A stretch of 5,458 nt of DNA from contig JAUUZX010000152.1 of the NCBI GenBank assembly GCA_030592025.1, forward strand, positions 1 to 5,458. The letters are read 5' to 3'. Source of the stretch: a bacterium. Lineage in GTDB: Bacteria > Krumholzibacteriota > Krumholzibacteria > LZORAL124-64-63. Positions 1 to 5,458 of the stretch are shown here, in pieces. The stretch's first letter is position 1; each line of letters opens with the position of its first letter. A model generated the notes under the pieces. The model was not told where the DNA came from and did not search any database. It saw only the letters and a list, made by a program, of their open reading frames with translations. Both the position numbers and the translations under genes were made by a program.

Positions 1-570
1 GCCGGCAAGACCACGCTCCTGAAACTGGTGGCGGGGAAATTGGCCCCCGACGGGGGCTCCGTGCGGCTCGGCGCCAACCTGAAGGTGGGCTACTTCGCCC
101 AGCAGTCCCTCGAACAGCTCGACCCGTCGCGCACCGTCTACGAGCACGTCCAGCAGGCGTTCCCCATCGAGGGACGGGGCGTGCTGCGCAATCTTCTGGG
201 CGCGTTCCAGTTCTGCGGCGACGATGTCGACAAGCCGATCCGCATCCTCTCGGGCGGCGAGAAGTCACGCCTGGTCCTGGCCGAGATGCTGTTCGACCCG
301 CCCAACTTCCTGATCCTCGACGAGCCCACCAACCACCTCGATCTCGAGACCAAGGAGATGCTCGTGTCCTCCCTCGCCGACTTCGAGGGGACCATGCTCT
401 TCGTCAGCCACGACCGGACGTTCCTGCGGGGCCTCAGCAACCGGGTCCTCGAACTGCGACCCGGCGACGAGGAGAACGGCGTGGCGGCCCAACCGCCCCT
501 GGTCTACGACGGCTCCTACAGCGAGTTCGTGACGCGGACCGGGGGCGAGGCGGCGGGGGTGCATCGGTAG
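1..570 (+). CDS. ABC-F family ATPase, C-terminal part (5' end outside window)
   Basis: Cytoplasmic ATPase of the ABC-F family. These are soluble twin-ABC proteins without membrane domains; characterised members act on the ribosome in translation or antibiotic protection. The window opens inside the Walker A loop of the last nucleotide-binding domain (AGKTT, visible residues 1-5). In order follow a Q-loop region (GYFAQQ, about 30-35), the ABC-F form of the signature motif (LSGGEKSR, 83-90), Walker B (LILDEP, 104-109), the D-loop region (TNHLDLET, 110-117) and the switch histidine (SHD, 136-138). A closing YDGSY (169-173) precedes the TAG stop. Only about 16 residues follow YDGSY, so there is no long C-terminal ribosome-binding extension. 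The GYFAQ and LSGGEK-R context recalls the YheS/ABCF3-like branch, but the first ABC domain and interdomain linker are missing, so no subfamily symbol is given. The frame is open from base 1, so the GTG at 28 is internal and not a start. Confidence 0.93.
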   Translation, partial: AGKTTLLKLVAGKLAPDGGSVRLGANLKVGYFAQQSLEQLDPSRTVYEHVQQAFPIEGRGVLRNLLGAFQFCGDDVDKPIRILSGGEKSRLVLAEMLFDPPNFLILDEPTNHLDLETKEMLVSSLADFEGTMLFVSHDRTFLRGLSNRVLELRPGDEENGVAAQPPLVYDGSYSEFVTRTGGEAAGVHR

Positions 571-638
571 GGTGCGGTCGTCGGTTTCCGGACAGATGAT
601 GGCCTCTTCAAATCCCCGATTGCGGTGCGCCACTAGGG

Positions 639-668
639 TTTACAATCTACATTGTACCAAGATTCGAT
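639..668 (+). promoter_or_regulatory. Candidate promoter of the efflux operon
   Basis: This is the most AT-rich part of the 181-bp gap before the adaptor gene. Two sigma70-like readings are possible. In one, TTTACA (639-644) is a -35 matching TTGACA at five of six positions, with a weak -10 TTCGAT (663-668) after 18 bp. In the other, TACAAT (641-646) is a -10 matching TATAAT at five of six positions, with a poor -35 TTGCGG (620-625) only 15 bp upstream. Neither is a full consensus pair. The inference rests on base composition and on its place between a finished gene and a new operon. No terminator for the upstream ABC-F gene is visible, so read-through transcription is also possible. Confidence 0.35.
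641..656. repeat. 6-bp perfect inverted repeat, possible operator
   Basis: The sequence reads TACAAT-CTAC-ATTGTA: two perfectly complementary 6-bp arms around a 4-bp spacer. It overlaps both candidate promoter readings, which is where a repressor dimer would bind. TACA/TGTA half-sites occur in operators of several repressor families, including CopY/BlaI-type and some TetR-type regulators, and drug-efflux operons are often controlled this way. No regulator gene is present in the window, so the factor is unknown. An inverted repeat of this size can also arise by chance in 140 bp. Confidence 0.35.
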
Positions 669-684
669 GCGTGGTTCATCATAA

Positions 685-706
685 GCATCCGCCCTCCGGT
701 GGATGT
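685..706 (+). promoter_or_regulatory. Leader hairpin just upstream of the first possible adaptor start
   Basis: Bases 685-693 (GCATCCGCC) can pair with 698-706 (GGTGGATGT) around a 4-nt loop CTCC. The stem has 9 pairs, seven Watson-Crick and two G-U. The 3' arm contains GGTGGA (698-703), the only Shine-Dalgarno-like sequence suitably placed for the ATG at 710. The folded mRNA would therefore hide that site. There is no U-tract after the stem, so it does not look like an intrinsic terminator. A regulatory role is inferred only. Confidence 0.35.
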
Positions 707-738
707 ACCATGGCGACGGACCACGATCATTCGCTACC

Positions 739-743
739 AGGGG
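739..743 (+). promoter_or_regulatory. Ribosome binding site supporting the ATG at 752
   Basis: AGGGG lies 8 nt before the ATG at 752 and outside the upstream hairpin. The competing start at 710 has GGTGGA (698-703), which is buried in that hairpin. Between 710 and 752 the codons include CTA and GTA, poorly fitting the C/G-ending codon preference of the rest of the gene. On balance this favours 752, but the preference is modest. Confidence 0.45.
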
Positions 744-751
744 TAAAGTTC

Positions 752-2080
752 ATGGGCTCGATCAATGGGAACGTCCGCAAGTTATGGACCAGGCAAATGT
801 GGATCCTGCCGCCCCTCGTTATGGGTGTGGCGGCGATCCTCCTCGCCCCTCAACTCAAACGTGGACCGCAGATGGAACCAGTGGCGGAAAAGGCGGTCAA
901 GGTCCGCGCCATGAAGGTTCCCAAGCTGGCGGTGGTCCCACGGGCCGTGGGCTACGGAACCGTCGTGCCCGCCCGCAGCTGGGAGGCCGTGGCCGAGGTG
1001 GCCGGGCAGGTCGTCTGGATTTCCGATGACCTGAAGAGTGGGCGCACCGTGCCGGAGGGGACGGAACTCCTCAGGATCGAGGAGGCCGACTATGGTCTTG
1101 CCCTGGCCCAGGTCGAAGCCCAGTTGAAGGCTTCGGACGTCAAGAGCAGGACCACCCGCGCGAGCCTCGCCATCGCCGAGCAGGAACAACAGCTGCTCCG
1201 TGGCGATCACAAACGGACCGTGAACCTGGCCAACGAGGACCTGGTTTCCCAGGCGGCCGTCGATGCGGCCGAGCGGCAGATGCTGGTCGGCGAGGCGCAG
1301 TTGCAGAACCTGAAGAACGCCCTCGACCTGAACGAGGCGGAGCGGCAGGTCCTCATCGCGACGAGGAACGTCGCCGAACTCGACCTGGAGCGCACGCGGG
1401 TCGTCGCCCCCTTCGAGGTGCGGATCATCGATGTGAATATCGGCGCCACTCAGTATGTCAGCGCCGGACAATCGTTGTTCCTGGCCGACGGACTGGAGGT
1501 TGCCGAAGTGGAGGCCCCGTTCGCGATCGGGAGGCTCCGTCCGCTGATCCGGTCGGTGCAGCGCGGTGATACGGCCGCTGCCGGCAACGACGTCACGGGC
1601 CTCGACGCTCTCGTACGGCTGCGGACGGCCACCCACACGGTCGAATGGCCCGCACGGGTGGCGCGGGTGGCCGGCGCCGTGGATCCGCAGACGCAGAGCC
1701 TCCACGTCGTGGTCGCCGTCGACCAACCCGCCGCCCTGGCCGAGCCGGGCCAGCGCCCACCGCTGTTCCGCAACACATTTGTCGAGGTGGAACTGGTCTC
1801 CAGGCCCGGAGGGGAGGAGGTCGTCGTGCCGGTCTCTTCATTGCATCAGGGCCGGATCTATCTGGTGGACGACGACAGTCGGCTGGAGGTGCGGCAGGTC
1901 CGGGTCAAGTTCTCCCAGGGGAGCTTCGCGGTCCTGGAGAAGGGGATCAAGCCCGGTGAGCGGATCGTGACCTCTGATCTTTCCAGCGCCGTTCCCGGGA
2001 TGTTGCTGGATCCCCAGGAAGACAAGAAGAGCAAGCAGCGACTGGTTGCCGAGGCTACGGGCAAGGAACCGAAGAAGTGA
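752..2080 (+). CDS. RND efflux periplasmic adaptor subunit (HlyD/membrane fusion family)
   Basis: This adaptor links an inner-membrane RND permease to an outer-membrane channel. Numbered from the ATG at 752 (442 aa), basic residues R9, K10 and R14 precede one hydrophobic segment (about 17-33), a likely membrane anchor. There is no lipobox cysteine, and no cysteine at all, so it is not lipidated. A first lipoyl-like half lies at about 77-111. A Glu/Gln/Ala-rich helical hairpin follows (about 113-212), then the second lipoyl half with the family hallmark RTRVVAPFEVRI (215-226) and VSAGQSLF (236-243). A beta-barrel region spans about 248-350 and a membrane-proximal domain about 355-418, with VVVPVSSL at 357-364 and GIKPGERIVTSDL at 398-410. 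The tail is charged and rich in Lys and Glu. An alternative ATG at 710 would add 14 residues. A GTG at 572 also keeps the frame open but would add an implausible extension. The 3' end overlaps the permease gene by 4 bp. The family call is firm; the substrate is unknown. Confidence 0.92.
   Translation: MGSINGNVRKLWTRQMWILPPLVMGVAAILLAPQLKRGPQMEPVAEKAVKVRAMKVPKLAVVPRAVGYGTVVPARSWEAVAEVAGQVVWISDDLKSGRTVPEGTELLRIEEADYGLALAQVEAQLKASDVKSRTTRASLAIAEQEQQLLRGDHKRTVNLANEDLVSQAAVDAAERQMLVGEAQLQNLKNALDLNEAERQVLIATRNVAELDLERTRVVAPFEVRIIDVNIGATQYVSAGQSLFLADGLEVAEVEAPFAIGRLRPLIRSVQRGDTAAAGNDVTGLDALVRLRTATHTVEWPARVARVAGAVDPQTQSLHVVVAVDQPAALAEPGQRPPLFRNTFVEVELVSRPGGEEVVVPVSSLHQGRIYLVDDDSRLEVRQVRVKFSQGSFAVLEKGIKPGERIVTSDLSSAVPGMLLDPQEDKKSKQRLVAEATGKEPKK
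2063..2080 (+). promoter_or_regulatory. Ribosome binding site and GTGA stop/start overlap coupling adaptor to permease
   Basis: AAGGA (2063-2067) sits 9 nt before the GTG at 2077. The adaptor stop TGA (2078-2080) overlaps this GTG as GTGA. The arrangement decides the permease start: a terminating ribosome can restart on the same site, which should hold adaptor and permease in a fixed ratio. The permease then begins MIRYFGQHPTAANVL, a normal N-terminus for the family directly before TM1. Confidence 0.8.
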
Positions 2081-5000
2081 TCCGCTACTTCGGGCAGCAC
2101 CCGACCGCGGCGAATGTCCTGATGATCGGCCTGATCGTCCTGGGTCTCACCGCCTTGCCGAAGCTGCAGCGCGACACCGTCCCAGTGGTCCCGGCGACGG
2201 AAGTGGAGATCCGCGTCAACTATCCCGGTGCCACTCCGAGCGAGGTCGCGGAGGCCATCAGCCAGCGGGTCGAGGACGCCCTCGACAGCGTTGCCGGCCT
2301 GATCGAAATCCGCTGCGATGCCCGGGAGGGTGTCGCCATCTGCACGGCACAAATGCGCGCCAGTGCGGACATGGACGAGTTCTTCAACGACGTGAAGTCC
2401 CAGGTGGAAGCGATCACGACGTTCCCGGCGAAGGTTGAGAAGCCGTCCATCGTCAAGCTCGAGCGCACCGCTTCGGTGGCCAGCATCGCCATCACGGGGG
2501 ACATGGCCCCCGAGGACCTTTACGCCTACGCCGTGAAGGCCAAGGAACGCCTCAAGCGCGATCCCGGCATCGCCCAGGTCGTCGTGAAGGGTTTCTCCGA
2601 CCAGGATGTCATCGTCGAGCTGTCGTCGGAAGTCCTGCGACGGTACGGGCTCAGCATCTCCGACATCCAGGCCGCCATCGTCGCTCAGAGCGTCGACTTG
2701 CCGGCGGGGATCATGCAGACCCGGGACGGCGACCTCATCGTGCGTTTCGCCGAGCAGCGGCGCGCCCCGTCGGAGTTCACCGACCTGATCGTCGTTTCCA
2801 GCGCCTCCGGCGGTCACGTCCGTCTCGGCGACATCGCCGACCTGCGCACCATCTTCGACCGCCCGGAAGAGAAAATCCTGTTCAACGGCCAACGGGCCGC
2901 GCTGTTGGAGATCTCGAAGACCTACGACCAGGACAGCATGCGCGTCATGGAGGCCATCCGGACCAACCTGGACCGGGAACGCGCCCTCGCCCCGCGGGGG
3001 GTGAGCCTGGAGATCAGCTCGGACGTCACCAGCAATATCCGGGAGCGGTTGCGCATCCTCGCGAGCAACGGGGCCCAGGGGTTGGTGCTGGTGTTCCTGA
3101 CCATGTGGCTGTTCTTCTCGTTCCGTTTCAGCTTCTGGGTGACGATGGGGCTGCCCGTATCGTTCCTGGCCTCGATCTTCGCGATGAACGCGCTCGGCTA
3201 CACACTCAACATGATGACGATGGTCGGTCTGCTCGTCGCCATCGGCCTTCTGATGGACGACGCGATCATCATCTCAGAGAACATCGCGGCGCATCTGCGG
3301 CGCGGCAAGAAGCCCCTGGAGGCGGCGATCGACGGCACGCGGCAGGTGATGCCGGGCGTTTTCTCGTCCTTCCTGACGACCGCCCTGGTCGTGGGTCCGC
3401 TCGCCTTCCTGTCGGGAAAGATGGGGGCGGTCCTCAAGTACATGCCAGCGGTGCTGCTGATCACGCTGATCGTCAGCCTGGTCGAGGCCTTTCTCATCCT
3501 GCCGGCGCATCTGCGCCACTCCATGAAGTCCATGGCAGGAGAAAGGCGGCGTGGATTCGCGGGCTGGTTCGACGAACGCTTCGAGCGGCTGCGCGACAGG
3601 ATGTTCCTGCCCCTGGTCGACAGGGCGGTCCGCCGTCCCTACCTGGCGCTCGGCATCCTGATCGCCCTGGTGCTCGTCTCCTTCGCGACCATCCCCGCCG
3701 GCCTGCTCAAGTACCGGGCCTTCCCGAATCTGGAGAGCGACATCATCCAGTCCCGCATCCTGCTTCCCCAGGGGACGCCGCTCACGCGGACGGAGGGGGT
3801 CGTCGCCGGGGTCGTCTCCGCGCTGGAGCAGCTGGACGACGAGTTCTCGGCCAGGCAGTCAGGCGACAGGCGGATGGTGCGGAACATCTCGGTGCTATAC
3901 AACTTCAACTCCGACGCCTTCGAGAGCGGTCCCCACCTGGCGACGGTCAGCGCCGATCTCCTGCCGGCGGAGGAGCGCGAGGGCACCGTGGACGAGATGA
4001 TCGCCCGCTGGCGCGAGCTGGTCGGCGCCGTGCCCGACGTGATCTCCCTCAAGTTCACCGACAAGGAGCGCGGCGTCGCGGGCAAGGCGGTCGACCTGCG
4101 CATACAGGGGGCCAAGCTGGAGATGCTGAAGCAGGCCTCGCTGGAGCTTCAGGCCTATCTGGGCGGCTTCGTCGGGGTGGAGGATCTCTCCGACGATCTG
4201 CGGCCGGGCAAGCGCGAGCTGCGCGTGCGGAGGAAGGAGCTGGCGGGGAGCTTCGGCGTGAGCGCCAGGAGCATCGCGGACGTCGTCCGCGGCGCCCTGC
4301 ACGGGGGAACGGGGACGGAGGTGATCGTCGGCGGCGAGGCCCACGACCTCACCATCCGTCTCGCGGCCTCGGATCGAAGCAGCGTGGAGGATCTGCGCTT
4401 CCTCGACGTCCGCGCCGCGGACGGGACGCTGGTCCCGCTCAGCTCGGTCGCCGAGATCGTCGAGACGCGGGGCTATTCGCGCATTCACCGGGTCAACGGC
4501 CAGCGCACGGTCACGGTACAGGGCGCGATCGACACCGAACTCGCCAACGCGCGGGAGATCATGCGCGCGGTGAAGAAGAATTTCGCTCCCGGGCTCAAGA
4601 AGAAGTATCCGGGGCTGCGCCTCTCGTCGCAGGGGCAGGACAAGGACAGCGCCGACACGGGCAACTCCCTGAAGACGAACCTGCTCATCGGGATGATCGG
4701 CGTCTTCCTGATCCTCGCCTTCCAGTTCCGCAACTACGTGCAGCCGTTCGCGGTGATCCTGGCGATCCCCATGGGGCTGATCGGCGTCGTCTGGGGGCAC
4801 CTCGCCCTCGGACTCGACCTCACCATGCCCAGCCTGGTCGCCTTCGCGACGCTGGCCGGCATCGTCGTCAACGACAACATCCTGCTCGTCACGTTCCCGA
4901 AGGAGCGCATGGCCGAAGGGGTGGGGGTCGAGGAGGCCGGGCGGCAGGCGGCCCGCGACCGCTTCCGCCCGATCGTGCTCACATCGCTCACGACGATCGC

Positions 5001-5157
5001 GGGGCTGCTCCCCCTGCTCAGCGAGACCAGCACGCAGGCACAGCTGCTGATCCCGCTCGTCGCCAGCCTGGCCTTCGGCCTGCTGACGGCAACCTTCGCT
5101 TCGCTTCTTCTCGTGCCTGCCTTCTTCGTCGTCCTGGATGACGCGGGTCTGCTGTAG
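2077..5157 (+). CDS. RND efflux permease, AcrB-like (HAE-type), with TM10 Lys replaced by Asn
   Basis: Inner-membrane proton-driven exporter, expected to work as a trimer. Its 1026 aa match the usual length of about 1020-1050. The typical duplicated architecture is visible: TM1 (about 11-28), first periplasmic porter/docking region (30-330), TM2-TM6 (about 333-477), an amphipathic linker (484-515), TM7 (about 522-541), second periplasmic region (545-865) and TM8-TM12 (about 866-1020). The TM4 proton-relay pair Asp394-Asp395 (GLLMDDAIIISENI) matches AcrB D407/D408. Arg962 and Thr969 (RFRPIVLTS) match R971 and T978. The TM10 lysine of AcrB (K940) is replaced by Asn932 in GIVVNDNILLV. The DD pair and lack of metal-site motifs favour drug/hydrophobe export over heavy-metal export, but the substrate cannot be told. 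The only two cysteines are C80 and C89, in the first porter region. No TolC-like gene is in the window, so the outer-membrane partner must be elsewhere. The gene is intact, with no frameshift. Confidence 0.95.
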   Translation: MIRYFGQHPTAANVLMIGLIVLGLTALPKLQRDTVPVVPATEVEIRVNYPGATPSEVAEAISQRVEDALDSVAGLIEIRCDAREGVAICTAQMRASADMDEFFNDVKSQVEAITTFPAKVEKPSIVKLERTASVASIAITGDMAPEDLYAYAVKAKERLKRDPGIAQVVVKGFSDQDVIVELSSEVLRRYGLSISDIQAAIVAQSVDLPAGIMQTRDGDLIVRFAEQRRAPSEFTDLIVVSSASGGHVRLGDIADLRTIFDRPEEKILFNGQRAALLEISKTYDQDSMRVMEAIRTNLDRERALAPRGVSLEISSDVTSNIRERLRILASNGAQGLVLVFLTMWLFFSFRFSFWVTMGLPVSFLASIFAMNALGYTLNMMTMVGLLVAIGLLMDDAIIISENIAAHLRRGKKPLEAAIDGTRQVMPGVFSSFLTTALVVGPLAFLSGKMGAVLKYMPAVLLITLIVSLVEAFLILPAHLRHSMKSMAGERRRGFAGWFDERFERLRDRMFLPLVDRAVRRPYLALGILIALVLVSFATIPAGLLKYRAFPNLESDIIQSRILLPQGTPLTRTEGVVAGVVSALEQLDDEFSARQSGDRRMVRNISVLYNFNSDAFESGPHLATVSADLLPAEEREGTVDEMIARWRELVGAVPDVISLKFTDKERGVAGKAVDLRIQGAKLEMLKQASLELQAYLGGFVGVEDLSDDLRPGKRELRVRRKELAGSFGVSARSIADVVRGALHGGTGTEVIVGGEAHDLTIRLAASDRSSVEDLRFLDVRAADGTLVPLSSVAEIVETRGYSRIHRVNGQRTVTVQGAIDTELANAREIMRAVKKNFAPGLKKKYPGLRLSSQGQDKDSADTGNSLKTNLLIGMIGVFLILAFQFRNYVQPFAVILAIPMGLIGVVWGHLALGLDLTMPSLVAFATLAGIVVNDNILLVTFPKERMAEGVGVEEAGRQAARDRFRPIVLTSLTTIAGLLPLLSETSTQAQLLIPLVASLAFGLLTATFASLLLVPAFFVVLDDAGLL

Positions 5158-5167
5158 GTTCCGTCGT

Positions 5168-5458
5168 CTACTTCCCGCCGGCCTTCCCCTGTCCCGCCAC
5201 CTTGAGCAGACCGTAGCTGCGCAGTAGATCGTTGACGTCCGTCGTCTTGATGCTCAGTCCGCCGCCTTCGCCGCCGGAGACCGGGATCAGCACGATCCGC
5301 TTGCCCTGCAGGGCCTCCGCGATCTTCAGCTTGACCATGGTCTCGCCGCCCGCGCCGGCCAGGGCCTCGTTCATCTTGAAGATCCCCTCGGCGGTCGCCT
5401 GCCCCTCGATCTCGATCGCCTCGGCGATCTTGGACTGCTGCTCGAAGTAGGCGTCCGC
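5168..5458 (-). CDS. Probable SPFH/band 7 domain protein, C-terminal part (5' end outside window)
   Basis: The last 96 residues of a leftward gene; the frame stays open to the window edge, so the ATG at 5374 is internal. The visible part starts with an Ala/Glu/Gln/Ile-rich helical stretch (about 3-35, including EQQSKIAEAIEIEGQATAEG) like the coiled-coil region after an SPFH domain. It continues GGETMVKLKIAEALQGKRIVLIPV (37-60), a glycine-rich turn (62-67), TTDVNDLLRSYGLLK (72-86) and a Gly/Lys-rich end. Stomatin, prohibitin and flotillin-like proteins have an N-terminal membrane anchor, the SPFH domain, and an Ala/Glu-rich helix ending in a statement of this kind; they organise membrane domains or protease complexes. 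The SPFH domain itself is not in the window, so the assignment rests on the tail alone. Another membrane-associated coiled-coil protein is possible. It converges on the permease gene and is not part of that operon. Confidence 0.65.
   Translation of the reverse strand, partial: ADAYFEQQSKIAEAIEIEGQATAEGIFKMNEALAGAGGETMVKLKIAEALQGKRIVLIPVSGGEGGGLSIKTTDVNDLLRSYGLLKVAGQGKAGGK

Noticed and set aside
28..30. GTG as the start of a short standalone ATPase gene
   Set aside because: The same frame continues to base 1 and encodes the Walker A residues AGKTT just before it, so the gene is truncated by the window edge and does not start here.
572..709. In-frame N-terminal extension of the adaptor from the GTG at 572
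   Set aside because: The frame is open, but the extra residues run through the AT-rich promoter-like patch, contain four cysteines unlike the rest of the protein, show no signal or domain, and the GTG has no ribosome site.
1858..2892. Long minus-strand open frame (344 codons) across the adaptor/permease junction
   Set aside because: Its translation is His/Asp/Gly/Arg-rich low-information sequence typical of an antisense frame in GC-rich DNA, and both genes beneath it are clear family members.
3105..5141. Long open frame (678 codons) in the +1 frame inside the permease gene
   Set aside because: It is rich in Arg, Gly, Ala and Pro and has no recognisable domain. Long shadow frames are expected in GC-rich genes, and the permease frame is fully explained by its family.
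5143..5178. Possible bidirectional terminator: GCGGG/CCCGC enclosing GTAG/CTAC, which contains both stop codons
   Set aside because: The two short stems are separated by an uneven internal loop (6 against 2 nt) with a 10-nt terminal loop and no T-run, so it is too weak to call a terminator.

Overview
This is a GC-rich window (about two thirds G+C by eye) from what is most likely a Gram-negative (diderm) bacterium, because its two complete genes encode an inner-membrane RND efflux permease and its periplasmic adaptor. Start and stop usage (ATG and GTG starts; TAG and TGA stops) and purine-rich Shine-Dalgarno sequences are ordinary for bacteria. Nothing in the sequence fixes the phylum. I see no tRNA, rRNA, insertion sequence, CRISPR array or origin.

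Layout. Bases 1-570 (+) are the 3' end of an ABC-F ATPase gene whose start lies outside the window. Bases 571-751 are a non-coding gap with an AT-rich patch around 636-690. It holds a candidate promoter, a 6+6 bp inverted repeat that could be an operator, and a hairpin just upstream of the first possible start of the next gene. Bases 752-2080 (+) encode an RND/HlyD-type adaptor (442 aa; 456 aa if translation starts at 710). Bases 2077-5157 (+) encode a 1026-aa RND permease of the hydrophobe/amphiphile efflux (AcrB-like) type, overlapping the adaptor gene by a GTGA. Bases 5168-5458 (-) are the 3' end of a convergent gene, probably an SPFH/band 7 membrane protein, and its stop codon lies 10 bp from the permease stop.

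How they work together. Adaptor and permease form one translationally coupled operon and should assemble into a proton-driven pump, completed by an outer-membrane TolC-like channel encoded elsewhere. The ABC-F gene upstream and the SPFH gene downstream are probably only neighbours.

I do not see an undescribed system. The points worth a second look are the loss of the usual TM10 lysine in the permease proton relay (Asn932), the permease having only two cysteines, both in one predicted periplasmic beta-hairpin, and the candidate regulatory elements in the leader of the efflux operon.
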